A stretch of 64,000 bases of DNA from Plasmopara viticola (GCA_001695595.3 MBPM02000008.1:1-64000), one strand, 5' to 3'. Shown: positions 10,367-24,182, numbered from the stretch's first letter. Notes: generated by a model not told the origin, from the letters alone. Numbers and translations are program-made.

Positions 10367-13300
10367 CCAAGCTTGCTTCGGAGTACACAAAACTGCATCG
10401 CAGGAATCGGCTTGGTCATTATGTCGGCAAGCATGTCGACAGTAGAGATGTACTCGAGAATCACTTGACCATCTTCAACCTTTTCACGTACAAAATGGTA
10501 TCGAATGTCGATGTGCTTGGTTCGTGTATGAGCTTCCGGGTTCTTCGCTAGTGCAATCGAGCCTTGATTATCTTCATAAATCTTGACCGCTGTATCCGGG
10601 GACATCTCTCCCAGCTCACACATAAACGCCTTGAGCCATATTGCCTCTTGCGTAGCCTCTGACAATGCCATGTATTCAGCTTCCGTAGACGACAGTGCCA
10701 CCGTACGCTGTTTCTTGCTCTTCCAGCTGACACATCCACCGCTCATCATAAAGGCGTAGCCGCTTGTACTCCTTCGCGACATTGTATCTCCGGCCCAGTC
10801 CGCATCCGAAAATCCTTGCAATTGATCATGATTCGCTGCTTGAAATTCAATACCGTGCGTCCTTGTACCTTGGATATACCTGAAGACTCTTTTTAACGCT
10901 TGCCAGTGTGTCGGACATGGGTCTGCTGCAAATTGGCTGAGTACCCCCACTGCCGCAGCGAGATCCGGACGCGTACCGACCATAAGATACATCAGGCAAC
11001 CAATAGCATTTCGATATGGCACACCGGTCATGGTTTCACCGTGTTTGCATCCTCCTTCGCACATTGACTTGGTAAGTTTGAGTCCTGGATCTTGCGGAGT
11101 TCTGACGGGCTTGCTCTTTTCCATATTGAACTTGGTTAAAATTTCGCACGCGAACTTGGTTTGCCGCATCGTCAGAGTCCCGATCTTCAAATTTTGCTCG
11201 ATCTCAATTCCAAGAAAGAAGTGAAGTTGCCCCAAATCCGTCATCTCGAATCGTTTGCTGAGTGCGTGCTTGGTTTCCTGGAGCATCTTGCTAGCATTGC
11301 AGGCCAAAATTAGATCGTCGACGTAAAGTGCTACGAACATCATGTCATGGCCATCCCGCTTCACATACACGCAGCGATCAGATTCACACTTCTTGAAGTC
11401 CAGGCCCAACATGAAGTCGTCAATGGTTTTGTTCCACATGCGAGGCGATTGCTTCAGCCCGTACAGTGACCGCTGTAACTTGCACACGTAGTCTGGGTTG
11501 GCCTTGTCTGTAAAGCCGTCAGGCTGCGTCATGTAGATATCTTCGTCAAGCTGGCCGTTGAGAAACGCTGTTTTGACATCCATCTGATGAAGTGCGAGTC
11601 CGTACTTGGCAGCCAGACTGAGTAAAATCCGAATCGACGTAAACTTGGCCACAGGTGCAAACGTTTCTTCATAATCAATGCCGAATTTTTGAGAGAACCC
11701 TTTGGCCACCAAACGCGCTTTGAATCGCTCGACTTCGCCGGCTTGATTCTCCTTGACACGAAACACCCATCGATTGCCGATTGCCTTGCGTCCTTTTGGT
11801 AGTGGTACGAGCGTCCATGTCTTGTTCTTTTGTAGCGAGTCCATTTCCGAATCGCATGCCTTCTTCCATTAGCTGCGTCGTCGGATTCCATCGCCGACTT
11901 AAAGGTGGTCGGCAACTCTCCCACTGAATCCACAACGTACGCAGCCCTAAAGTCTTGCGCTGTGGCTGACATTTCTTCAAGTGATTGATATCGACTTTGT
12001 CGTTTAGACCTTGGCACTTCAGTTGCTTTTTCGAGCGATTGGGTCCGTTGGTGACGCTTACTGCCAGGCTCAACCTCTTCTTCCTGCGCAGATTCCTCGG
12101 CTTCGTATTCCATCTGGTCATGCTGTGAGGATTCCTGATCGGTCGCTTCATCATCATCCTGAACAACAACTTCATTGTAGCGACGGTTGCTCCTCCCACT
12201 GTCAAAAGTATCTTCCATAAACTTTGCGTCACGACTCACCAGCACACGACCACTTTCTATTTCTTCAAAGCGGTACGCTTTCTCATGTTCCGAGTAGCCA
12301 AGAAATCGACAGCGTACTGACCGAGCGTCAAACTTGCTGCGCTTTTCCTTCGGAATCGAGACAAAAGCATGGCATCCGAAAACCTTCAAATTCGTCAGCA
12401 CAGGTCTTCTTTTAGTCCAAACTTGGTATGGCGATTTATCCATAGCAATACCTCGCGTCGGGCAACGATTGCGAAGGAAAGCGGAGGTCATAACAGCCTC
12501 TCCCCAATAAGTCTTTGGAAGTCCAGCGTGCTCGATCATGCATCTTGCACATTCCACCAAAGTCCGGTTCATGCGTTCAGCCACTCCATTAAGCTGTGGT
12601 GTATAAGGAGGCGTAAACTTCTGCTCGATACCACGTCGCTTGCAGAACTTGGCCATGTCACCCGATGTGTACTCACCTCCATTATCGCAGCGAAGTACTT
12701 TGACAACTTTGCCAGTCTGAGTTTCGGCAAACGCAACAAACTCGGCAAATTTGGTGGCAACTTCAGACTTGTTTCGCAGCAAAAATACCGTTGTAAAGTG
12801 CGAGTACTCGTCGGTGAAAGTGACAAAATACCGCTTGCCGCTAAAAGTCGTCGACTGCATAGGTCCACACACATCACTGTGAATTACTTCCAACAGTTTC
12901 TTTGCATGATAAGGCGACTTTGGCATAAAACTCACTCGCGTTTGTTTGCCAAGTGCACAACCATCACACAGCTCCCACTGTTTCACGGAAGCGAGGTCAA
13001 TGCCAACACCATAGTTTTTCTTGACGATAGTTTCCAGACCACTATGTCCAATGTGCCCAAGTCGAAGGTGCCAGAGGTACGAAGTGGTGTCCCCATGACA
13101 TCCCGACGAGCTTGTCACATTGGCTTCGTTGGTGCTGACTGGCGTCATACACAGTTTAAACAGCCCTTTGCCCTCGCGGGCTCCAAGCTTCCACTGCATT
13201 CCCTTTGCCTGCGCAAAACAGCCATCGGCTTCGAACGTGACTGGTCCAACATCTTTTGTAAATCGTCCAACAGAGAAAAGATTGCGCGATAGCTTTGGAA

Positions 13301-14415
13301 TATGCCATACTCCACGAAGCATGCCCTTCTTGTTTCCGTGGGCCGTCTTCAGAGACATTATAATGTCGCCAGTCCCGATCGCTGAACAACACCGTCGTCT
13401 GCGAGATGTACATCCACCGGAGGAATTTCCTTGTAATTTCTCATGAACTCTCTTGAAAAAGTCATGTGCTGCGTTGCACCCGAGTCAACCAGCCATACGC
13501 AACTCGACTTGGTGGTGCTTGAGTTTCCACCAACCGAGAAGAGAAAATCACCAGAGTCGACTTCGCTCTGCGCGATATTTGCACGCTGTGCTGGCCGTTG
13601 TCGATCTGCGTTTTCACGAATTCTCACGGGGCACTTGGCGATCCAATGCCCGTGTTCTCCACAGTAATGGCACGCACTGCTGGCCTTAGCAGTCGCTTGT
13701 CGTCCCTTGCGCCGTCCGTTGTCCGACGTCACAAACGCTTGTCCTTGCCCGTGCGCGGCTCCATCGACGCCGCCACCTTGTTCCTTGCGTTTCATATCTT
13801 CGTGTAACAGACGCGACGTCACAAGCTCCCATGTCAGCGTGTCCGAGCGCGACTCCAGCGCCGTGATGAGGAACTGGTACGAATCACACAGACTTCCAAG
13901 AAGCGTGATTACCAGGTCGTCCTCACTCACCGGGGCGCCCACCGCGTCAAGCTGCTCGGCCAACGTCTTGAGCTTGTTGATGTGCTCTAGCACACCGTCG
14001 CCATCCTCCATCATCGTCGTGAAGAACCTGCGACGAAGGAAGAGCTTGTTTGCCAGGCTCCTCTTCTCGAAGTGTCCTTCAATCTTGACCATGCATCATA
14101 CGCATCCTTGGCCGAGCGAACCAGAGGCAGCTGCGAGTCCTCCATCGCAAGACAGATTATCGCCAGCGCCTTTCGAGCCTTACGCTTAAAGGTCGACTGG
14201 TCCATCGGGTTACTCAGCTGCTCAAGCTTTATCTCCCCGCTCGCAACTTCCCAGAGGTCGCGCTCCTCCAACACCATTCGCATCTTGAACTTCCACGTAT
14301 AAAAGTTCGTTCCGTCGAACTTGTTGATTCGGCTCGGTGTGGCGTCCATGGTGGCGGCGAAGGCGGTGTCAGAGGCGGGGGCGAAGAAGGCAGAGTCTGC
14401 GGGGCTTGGGCTCAT
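10367..14415 (-). pseudogene. A(-) copy 2: family-A gag-pol truncated at 3' end by LTR-E, three frameshifts
   Basis: Family-A gag-pol from ATG 14415 to the RNase H end, cut at 10367 within the codons for LGIQ by LTR-E. The frame runs on into antisense LTR-E and stops at 10270, adding about 32 foreign residues. Single-base deletions break the frame near 14079 (CC to C), 13383 (TT to T) and 11870 (TTT to TT). The last is shared with copy 3 but not with copies 1, 4 or 5, so copies 2 and 3 have a common ancestor. The catalytic motifs are otherwise present. The RT segment reads SDRCVY where A1 has SDHCVY. Confidence 0.9.
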
Positions 14416-14419
14416 AACC

Positions 14420-14700
14420 TATTGAATGAAAGGTCACTTGAGCTGAAGATGGCAAAATGCAAAGTAAATATATTTAATGGTCCTTAGTTCACAACTACAT
14501 GCTACCTCTAAGCCAATGATTTATCTAAGCCAATCAGAATGACTCACCATCCGGGCGCAATCATCTTCCCATCCCGAAACCGATCTTTTGCCCATCTTGA
14601 ACCCGCTCTTTAAGTCAGTCATCAACTGATTGCAGATACCGGTACTTACCGGTATGAAGTCGCTGGTCGAGGCGTTACTTTTACAGCATCTTCGACAACA
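14420..14700 (-). repeat. LTR-A(-), 5' LTR of A(-) copy 2
   Basis: 281 bp, indistinguishable by eye from 7375-7655. It is preceded by PBS 14408-14419 and ends exactly at CGACAACA before the inverted fragment at 14701. Confidence 0.9.
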
Positions 14701-16267
14701 GGACTCGCTACAAAAGAACAAGACATGGACGCTCGTACCACTACCAAAAGGACGCAAGGCAATCGGCAATCGATGGGTGTTTCGTGTCAAGGAGAATCAA
14801 GCCGGCGAAGTCGAGCGATTCAAAGCGCGTTTGGTGGCCAAAGGGTTCTCTCAAAAATTCGGCATTGATTATGAAGAAACGTTTGCACCTGTGGCCAAGT
14901 TCACGTCGATTCGGATTTTACTCAGTCTGGCTGCCAAGTATGGACTCGCACTTCATCAGATGGATGTCAAAACAGCGTTTCTCAACGGCCAGCTTGACGA
15001 AGATATCTACATGACGCAGCCTGACGGCTTTACAGACAAGGCCAACCCAGACTACGTGTGCAAGTTACAGCGGTCACTGTACGGGCTGAAGCAATCGCCT
15101 CGCATGTGGAACAAAACCATTGACGACTTCATGTTGGGCCTGGACTTCAAGAAGTGTGAATCTGATCACTGCGTGTATGTGAAGCGGGATGGCCATGACA
15201 TGATGTTCGTAGCACTTTACGTCGACGATCTAATTTTGGCCTGCAATGCTAGCAAGATGCTCCAGGAAACCAAGCACGCACTCAGCAAACGATTCGAGAT
15301 GACGGATTTGGGGCAACTTCACTTCTTTCTTGGAATTGAGATCGAGCAAAATTTGAAGATCGGGACTCTGACGATGCGGCAAACCAAGTTCGCGTGCGAA
15401 ATTTTAACCAAGTTCAATATGGAAAAGAGCAAGCCCGTCAGAACTCCGCAAGATCCAGGACTCAAACTTACCAAGTCAATGTGCGAAGGAGGATGCAAAC
15501 ACGGTGAAACCATGACCGGTGTGCCATATCGAAATGCTATTGGTTGCCTGATGTATCTTATGGTCGGTACGCGTCCGGATCTCGCTGCGGCAGTGGGGGT
15601 ACTCAGCCAATTTGCAGCAGACCCATGTCCGACACACTGGCAAGCGTTAAAAAGAGTCTTCAGGTATATCCAAGGTACAAGGACGCACGGTATTGAATTT
15701 CAAGCAGCGAATCATGATCAATTGCAAGGATTTTCGGATGCGGACTGGGCCGGAGATACAATGTCGCGAAGGAGTACAAGCGGCTACGCCTTTATGATGA
15801 GCGGTGGATGTGTCAGCTGGAAGAGCAAGAAACAGCGTACGGTGGCACTGTCGTCTACGGAAGCTGAATACATGGCATTGTCAGAGGCTACGCAAGAGGC
15901 AATATGGCTCAAGGCGTTTATGTGTGAGCTGGGAGAGATGTCCCCGGATACAGCGGTCAAGATTTATGAAGATAATCAAGGCTCGATTGCACTAGCGAAG
16001 AACCCGGAAGCTCATACACGAACCAAGCACATCGACATTCGATACCATTTTGTACGTGAAAAGGTTGAAGATGGTCAAGTGATTCTCGAGTACATCTCTA
16101 CTGTCGACATGCTTGCCGACTTAATGACCAAGCCGATTCCTGCGATGCAGTTTTGTGTACTCCGAAGCAAGCTTGGTATACAGAAGGCGAAGGCTGACGA
16201 GTCGAGTGGGAGTGTTGTCGAAGATGCTGTAAAAGTAACGCCTCGACCAGCGACTTCATACCGGTAA
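14701..16267 (+). pseudogene. A(+) copy 2: 5'-truncated RT-RNase H fragment
   Basis: Same extent and junctions as 7656-9222, with the frame intact from the antisense-LTR ATG at 14630 to the TAA at 16265-16267 (545 codons). Its translation matches copy 1 throughout as far as I compared it. It forms an inverted repeat with the A(-) segment starting at 17412. Confidence 0.9.
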
Positions 16268-16492
16268 GTACCGGTATCTGCAATCAGTTGATGACTGACT
16301 TAAAGAGCGGGTTCAAGATGGGCAAAAGATCGGTTTCGGGATGGGAAGATGATTGCGCCCGGATGGTGAGTCATTCTGATTGGCTTAGATAAATCATTGG
16401 CTTAGAGGTAGCATGTAGTTGTGAACTAAGGACCATTAAATATATTTACTTTGCATTTTGCCATCTTCAGCTCAAGTGACCTTCATTCAATA
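16213..16492 (+). repeat. LTR-A(+) copy 2
   Basis: 280 bp, same ends as 9168-9447, holding the pol stop and the ACCGGT inverted repeat. Joined at 16493 to E pol. Confidence 0.9.
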
Positions 16493-17139
16493 TGTCGACA
16501 GCGACGCGGCCGGACATTGCATTTGCAGTTGGCTATGTATCAAGGTTTATGGAAAACCCACAGATTGAGCATTGGACTGCAGTCAAGCGTATATTTCGCT
16601 ATCTGCAAGGTACAAAGTCTCATGGAATCTGCTTTCAGCCCGGCAACGAAGTCAACTTTTGTGGATACTCGGATGCTGATTGGGCAGGTGATCACACCGA
16701 CCGCAAGTCAACTTCTGGTTTCGCCTTCATACTGATGAGTGCTCCGGTAAGCTGGGGGAGTAAAAAGCAGTCAAGCGTCTCATTGTCAACCAGCGAAGCT
16801 GAGTACATTGCTCTAAGCTTAGCAGTTCAAGAAGGTAAATGGGTTCATCGCTTACTATGCGAGATTCTGGATGCGGCAGGTGAGCCTGGACCGGAGCTCA
16901 AGATTCTTGATGACAACCAGTCTTGCCTCAAGATGACCAAGAATCCTGTCAATCACGGCCGAGCCAAGCATATCGACATCAAGTACCACCACATTCGCGA
17001 CGAAGTCAAGCGTGGCGAAATACATCTTGAGTATTGCGAGACCGAAAACATGCTGGCGGACATTATGACAAAAGGCTTACCAGGACCGCGCCACAAGACC
17101 ATGACAGCGGCGCTTGGCATACAAGCCGGTTCGCATTGA
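16493..17139 (+). pseudogene. E(+) copy 2: RNase H fragment
   Basis: Same breakpoint (TGTCGACAG) and same 215-codon frame as copy 1, ending at TGA 17137-17139. No lesion seen. Confidence 0.9.
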
Positions 17140-17146
17140 GGGGGCG

Positions 17147-17411
17147 TATTGAGGGTTATGGGTTTCAGGTAACGTACACAACCCAACCCGGTCCAATCCG
17201 AACCGCGGTTCAACATAGTTTTTACTTTTTACGATTAAAGGTAATTACGTTATGTAGAATAAGTGGTTACGAGTTGTAGGACTTTAAACCCCAATAAATC
17301 AATCACTTCCAAATTTACTTCCTCTCAGTCAAGTGTCTTCGCGTTAACGCAAACGACCCTTCACTTCGCTTCTTCAGCCTCCCCTTACCTTCCGGCCTCA
17401 AACGATTAACA
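17147..17411 (+). repeat. LTR-E copy 2
   Basis: 265 bp, TATTGAGGG...TTAACA, abutting A(-) pol at 17412 as in copy 1. Confidence 0.88.
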
Positions 17412-20400
17412 CCAAGCTTGCTTCGGAGTACACAAAACTGCATCGCAGGAATCGGCTTGGTCATTATGTCGGCAAGCATGTCGACAGTAGAGATGTACTC
17501 GAGAATCACTTGACCATCTTCAACCTTTTCACGTACAAAATGGTATCGAATGTCGATGTGCTTGGTTCGTGTATGAGCTTCCGGGTTCTTCGCTAGTGCA
17601 ATCGAGCCTTGATTATCTTCATAAATCTTGACCGCTGTATCCGGGGACATCTCTCCCAGCTCACACATAAACGCCTTGAGCCATATTGCCTCTTGCGTAG
17701 CCTCTGACAATGCCATGTATTCAGCTTCCGTAGACGACAGTGCCACCGTACGCTGTTTCTTGCTCTTCCAGCTGACACATCCACCGCTCATCATAAAGGC
17801 GTAGCCGCTTGTACTCCTTCGCGACATTGTATCTCCGGCCCAGTCCGCATCCGAAAATCCTTGCAATTGATCATGATTCGCTGCTTGAAATTCAATACCG
17901 TGCGTCCTTGTACCTTGGATATACCTGAAGACTCTTTTTAACGCTTGCCAGTGTGTCGGACATGGGTCTGCTGCAAATTGGCTGAGTACCCCCACTGCCG
18001 CAGCGAGATCCGGACGCGTACCGACCATAAGATACATCAGGCAACCAATAGCATTTCGATATGGCACACCGGTCATGGTTTCACCGTGTTTGCATCCTCC
18101 TTCGCACATTGACTTGGTAAGTTTGAGTCCTGGATCTTGCGGAGTTCTGACGGGCTTGCTCTTTTCCATATTGAACTTGGTTAAAATTTCGCACGCGAAC
18201 TTGGTTTGCCGCATCGTCAGAGTCCCGATCTTCAAATTTTGCTCGATCTCAATTCCAAGAAAGAAGTGAAGTTGCCCCAAATCCGTCATCTCGAATCGTT
18301 TGCTGAGTGCGTGCTTGGTTTCCTGGAGCATCTTGCTAGCATTGCAGGCCAAAATTAGATCGTCGACGTAAAGTGCTACGAACATCATGTCATGGCCATC
18401 CCGCTTCACATACACGCAGCGATCAGATTCACACTTCTTGAAGTCCAGGCCCAACATGAAGTCGTCAATGGTTTTGTTCCACATGCGAGGCGATTGCTTC
18501 AGCCCGTACAGTGACCGCTGTAACTTGCACACGTAGTCTGGGTTGGCCTTGTCTGTAAAGCCGTCAGGCTGCGTCATGTAGATATCTTCGTCAAGCTGGC
18601 CGTTGAGAAACGCTGTTTTGACATCCATCTGATGAAGTGCGAGTCCGTACTTGGCAGCCAGACTGAGTAAAATCCGAATCGACGTAAACTTGGCCACAGG
18701 TGCAAACGTTTCTTCATAATCAATGCCGAATTTTTGAGAGAACCCTTTGGCCACCAAACGCGCTTTGAATCGCTCGACTTCGCCGGCTTGATTCTCCTTG
18801 ACACGAAACACCCATCGATTGCCGATTGCCTTGCGTCCTTTTGGTAGTGGTACGAGCGTCCATGTCTTGTTCTTTTGTAGCGAGTCCATTTCCGAATCGC
18901 ATGCCTTCTTCCATTAGCTGCGTCGTCGGATTCCATCGCCGACTTAAAGGTGGTCGGCAACTCTCCCACTGAATCCACAACGTACGCAGCCCTAAAGTCT
19001 TGCGCTGTGGCTGACATTTCTTCAAGTGATTGATATCGACTTTGTCGTTTAGACCTTGGCACTTCAGTTGCTTTTTCGAGCGATTGGGTCCGTTGGTGAC
19101 GCTTACTGCCAGGCTCAACCTCTTCTTCCTGCGCAGATTCCTCGGCTTCGTATTCCATCTGGTCATGCTGTGAGGATTCCTGATCGGTCGCTTCATCATC
19201 ATCCTGAACAACAACTTCATTGTAGCGACGGTTGCTCCTCCCACTGTCAAAAGTATCTTCCATAAACTTTGCGTCACGACTCACCAGCACACGACCACTT
19301 TCTATTTCTTCAAAGCGATACGCTTTCTCATGTTCCGAGTAGCCAAGAAATCGACAGCGTACTGACCGAGCGTCAAACTTGCTGCGCTTTTCCTTCGGAA
19401 TCGAGACAAAAGCATGGCATCCGAAAACCTTCAAATTCGTCAGCACAGGTCTTCTTTTAGTCCAAACTTGGTATGGCGATTTATCCATAGCAATACCTCG
19501 CGTCGGGCAACGATTGCGAAGGAAAGCGGAGGTCATAACAGCCTCTCCCCAATAAGTCTTTGGAAGTCCAGCGTGCTCGATCATGCATCTTGCACATTCC
19601 ACCAAAGTCCGGTTCATGCGTTCAGCCACTCCATTAAGCTGTGGTGTATAAGGAGGCGTAAACTTCTGCTCGATACCACGTCGCTTGCAGAACTTGGCCA
19701 TGTCACCCGATGTGTACTCACCTCCATTATCGCAGCGAAGTACTTTGACAACTTTGCCAGTCTGAGTTTCGGCAAACGCAACAAACTCGGCAAATTTGGT
19801 GGCAAGTTTCGCAGCAAAAATACCGTTGTAAAGTGCGAGTACTCGTCGGTGAAAGTGACAAAATACCGCTTGCCGCTAAAAGTCGTCGACTGCATAGGTC
19901 CACACACATCACTGTGAATTACTTCCAACAGTTTCTTTGCATGATAAGGCGACTTTGGCATAAAACTCACTCGCGTTTGTTTGCCAAGTGCACAACCATC
20001 ACACAGCTCCCACTGTTTCACGGAAGCGAGGTCAATGCCAACACCATAGTTTTTCTTGACGATAGTTTCCAGACCACTATGTCCAATGTGCCCAAGTCGA
20101 AGGTGCCAGAGGTACGAAGTGGTGTCCCCATGACATCCCGACGAGCTTGTCACATTGGCTTCGTTGGTGCTGACTGGCGTCATACACAGTTTAAACAGCC
20201 CTTTGCCCTCGCGGGCTCCAAGCTTCCACTGCATTCCCTTTGCCTGCGCAAAACAGCCATCGGCTTCGAACGTGACTGGTCCAACATCTTTTGTAAATCG
20301 TCCAACAGAGAAAAGATTGCGCGATAGCTTTGGAATATGCCATACTCCACGAAGCATGCCCTTCTTGTTTCCGTGGGCCGTCTTCAGAGACATTATAATG

Positions 20401-21452
20401 TCGCCAGTCCCGATCGCTTGAACAACACCGTCGTCTGCGAGATGTACATCCACCGGAGGAATTTCCTTGTAATTTCTCATGAACTCTCTTGAAAAAGTCA
20501 TGTGCTGCGTTGCACCCGAGTCAACCAGCCATACGCAACTCGACTTGGTGGTGCTTGAGTTTCCACCAACCGAGAAGAGAAAATCACCAGAGTCGACTTC
20601 GCTCTGCGCGATATTTGCACGCTGTGCTGGCCGTTGTCGATCTGCGTTTTCACGAATTCTCACGGGGCACTTGGCGATCCAATGCCCGTGTTCTCCACAG
20701 TAATGGCACGCACTGCTGGCCTTAGCAGTCGCTTGTCGTCCCTTGCGCCGTCCGTTGTCCGACGTCACAAACGCTTGTCCTTGCCCGTGCGCGGCTCCAT
20801 CGACGCCGCCACCTTGTTCCTTGCGTTTCATCTCTTCGTGTAACAGACGCGACGTCACAAGCTCCCATGTCAGCGTGTCCGAGCGCGACTCCAGCGCCGT
20901 GATGAGGAACTGGTACGAATCACACAGACTTCCAAGAAGCGTGATTACCAGGTCGTCCTCACTCACCGGGGCGCCCACCGCGTCAAGCTGCTCGGCCAAC
21001 GTCTTGAGCTTGTTGATGTGCTCTAGCACACCGTCGCCATCCTCCATCATCGTCGTGAAGAACCTGCGACGAAGGAAGAGCTTGTTTGCCAGGCTCCTCT
21101 TCTCGAAGTGTCCTTCCAATCTTGACCATGCATCATACGCATCCTTGGCCGAGCGAACCAGAGGCAGCTGCGAGTCCTCCATCGCAAGACAGATTATCGC
21201 CAGCGCCTTTCGAGCCTTACGCTTAAAGGTCGACTGGTCCATCGGGTTACTCAGCTGCTCAAGCTTTATCTCCCCGCTCGCAACTTCCCAGAGGTCGCGC
21301 TCCTCCAACACCATTCGCATCTTGAACTTCCACGTATAAAAGTTCGTTCCGTCGAACTTGTTGATTCGGCTCGGTGTGGCGTCCATGGTGGCGGCGAAGG
21401 CGGTGTCAGAGGCGGGGGCGAAGAAGGCAGAGTCTGCGGGGCTTGGGCTCAT
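17412..21452 (-). pseudogene. A(-) copy 3: family-A gag-pol, 3' truncated by LTR-E, two frameshifts
   Basis: From ATG 21452 the frame is open through Gag, knuckle, protease and the integrase zinc domain. It breaks near 19805, where 10 bp are missing (GGCAAGTTTCGC in place of GGCAA..CTTGTTTCGC) within the integrase core. A second break near 18915 is the TTT-to-TT deletion shared with copy 2. The RT-RNase H part (18889 to 17412) is open and runs on into antisense LTR-E to a stop at 17315. Copy 2's other two deletions are absent here, so these arose after duplication. Confidence 0.9.
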
Positions 21453-21456
21453 AACC

Positions 21457-21737
21457 TATTGAATGAAAGGTCACTTGAGCTGAAGATGGCAAAATGCAAA
21501 GTAAATATATTTAATGGTCCTTAGTTCACAACTACATGCTACCTCTAAGCCAATGATTTATCTAAGCCAATCAGAATGACTCACCATCCGGGCGCAATCA
21601 TCTTCCCATCCCGAAACCGATCTTTTGCCCATCTTGAACCCGCTCTTTAAGTCAGTCATCAACTGATTGCAGATACCGGTACTTACCGGTATGAAGTCGC
21701 TGGTCGAGGCGTTACTTTTACAGCATCTTCGACAACA
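21457..21737 (-). repeat. LTR-A(-), 5' LTR of A(-) copy 3
   Basis: 281 bp, same sequence class (GAATGAAAGG near the PBS) as in units 1 and 2. Joined to the inverted fragment at 21738. Confidence 0.9.
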
Positions 21738-23304
21738 GGACTCGCTACAAAAGAACAAGACATGGACGCTCGTACCACTACCAAAAGGACGCAAGGCAAT
21801 CGGCAATCGATGGGTGTTTCGTGTCAAGGAGAATCAAGCCGGCGAAGTCGAGCGATTCAAAGCGCGTTTGGTGGCCAAAGGGTTCTCTCAAAAATTCGGC
21901 ATTGATTATGAAGAAACGTTTGCACCTGTGGCCAAGTTCACGTCGATTCGGATTTTACTCAGTCTGGCTGCCAAGTATGGACTCGCACTTCATCAGATGG
22001 ATGTCAAAACAGCGTTTCTCAACGGCCAGCTTGACGAAGATATCTACATGACGCAGCCTGACGGCTTTACAGACAAGGCCAACCCAGACTACGTGTGCAA
22101 GTTACAGCGGTCACTGTACGGGCTGAAGCAATCGCCTCGCATGTGGAACAAAACCATTGACGACTTCATGTTGGGCCTGGACTTCAAGAAGTGTGAATCT
22201 GATCACTGCGTGTATGTGAAGCGGGATGGCCATGACATGATGTTCGTAGCACTTTACGTCGACGATCTAATTTTGGCCTGCAATGCTAGCAAGATGCTCC
22301 AGGAAACCAAGCACGCACTCAGCAAACGATTCGAGATGACGGATTTGGGGCAACTTCACTTCTTTCTTGGAATTGAGATCGAGCAAAATTTGAAGATCGG
22401 GACTCTGACGATGCGGCAAACCAAGTTCGCGTGCGAAATTTTAACCAAGTTCAATATGGAAAAGAGCAAGCCCGTCAGAACTCCGCAAGATCCAGGACTC
22501 AAACTTACCAAGTCAATGTGCGAAGGAGGATGCAAACACGGTGAAACCATGACCGGTGTGCCATATCGAAATGCTATTGGTTGCCTGATGTATCTTATGG
22601 TCGGTACGCGTCCGGATCTCGCTGCGGCAGTGGGGGTACTCAGCCAATTTGCAGCAGACCCATGTCCGACACACTGGCAAGCGTTAAAAAGAGTCTTCAG
22701 GTATATCCAAGGTACAAGGACGCACGGTATTGAATTTCAAGCAGCGAATCATGATCAATTGCAAGGATTTTCGGATGCGGACTGGGCCGGAGATACAATG
22801 TCGCGAAGGAGTACAAGCGGCTACGCCTTTATGATGAGCGGTGGATGTGTCAGCTGGAAGAGCAAGAAACAGCGTACGGTGGCACTGTCGTCTACGGAAG
22901 CTGAATACATGGCATTGTCAGAGGCTACGCAAGAGGCAATATGGCTCAAGGCGTTTATGTGTGAGCTGGGAGAGATGTCCCCGGATACAGCGGTCAAGAT
23001 TTATGAAGATAATCAAGGCTCGATTGCACTAGCGAAGAACCCGGAAGCTCATACACGAACCAAGCACATCGACATTCGATACCATTTTGTACGTGAAAAG
23101 GTTGAAGATGGTCAAGTGATTCTCGAGTACATCTCTACTCTCGACATGCTTGCCGACTTAATGACCAAGCCGATTCCTGCGATGCAGTTTTGTGTACTCC
23201 GAAGCAAGCTTGGTATACAGAAGGCGAAGGCTGACGAGTCGAGTGGGAGTGTTGTCGAAGATGCTGTAAAAGTAACGCCTCGACCAGCGACTTCATACCG
23301 GTAA
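21738..23304 (+). pseudogene. A(+) copy 3: 5'-truncated RT-RNase H fragment
   Basis: Frame intact from 21667 (antisense-LTR ATG) to TAA 23302-23304. It differs from copies 1 and 2 by STLDML in place of STVDML near the C-terminus, a variant shared with A1, A(+) copy 4 and A(-) copy 5. Confidence 0.9.
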
Positions 23305-23529
23305 GTACCGGTATCTGCAATCAGTTGATGACTGACTTAAAGAGCGGGTTCAAGATGGGCAAAAGATCGGTTTCGGGATGGGAAGATGATTGCGCCCGGA
23401 TGGTGAGTCATTCTGATTGGCTTAGATAAATCATTGGCTTAGAGGTAGCATGTAGTTGTGAACTAAGGACCATTAAATTTATTTACTTTGCATTTTGCCA
23501 TCTTCAGCTCAAGTGACCTTCATTCAATA
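23250..23529 (+). repeat. LTR-A(+) copy 3
   Basis: 280 bp. A private change makes the A/T-rich stretch upstream of the initiator-like site ATTAAATTTATTT in place of ATTAAATATATTT. Confidence 0.9.
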
Positions 23530-24176
23530 TGTCGACAGCGACGCGGCCGGACATTGCATTTGCAGTTGGCTATGTATCAAGGTTTATGGAAAACCCACAG
23601 ATTGAGCATTGGACTGCAGTCAAGCGTATATTTCGCTATCTGCAAGGTACAAAGTCTCATGGAATCTGCTTTCAGCCCGGCAACGAAGTCAACTTTTGTG
23701 GATACTCGGATGCTGATTGGGCAGGTGATCACACCGACCGCAAGTCAACTTCTGGTTTCGCCTTCATACTGATGAGTGCTCCGGTAAGCTGGGGGAGTAA
23801 AAAGCAGTCAAGCGTCTCATTGTCAACCAGCGAAGCTGAGTACATTGCTCTAAGCTTAGCAGTTCAAGAAGGTAAATGGGTTCATCGCTTACTATGCGAG
23901 ATTCTGGATGCGGCAGGTGAGCCTGGACCGGAGCTCAAGATTCTTGATGACAACCAGTCTTGCCTCAAGATGACCAAGAATCCTGTCAATCACGGCCGAG
24001 CCAAGCATATCGACATCAAGTACCACCACATTCGCGACGAAGTCAAGCGTGGCGAAATACATCTTGAGTATTGCGAGACCGAAAACATGCTGGCGGACAT
24101 TATGACAAAAGGCTTACCAGGACCGCGCCACAAGACCATGACAGCGGCGCTTGGCATACAAGCCGGTTCGCATTGA
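23530..24176 (+). pseudogene. E(+) copy 3: RNase H fragment
   Basis: Same breakpoint and 215-codon frame as copies 1 and 2. The polypurine tract after the stop has four G's in its run instead of five. Confidence 0.9.
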
Positions 24177-24182
24177 GGGGCG

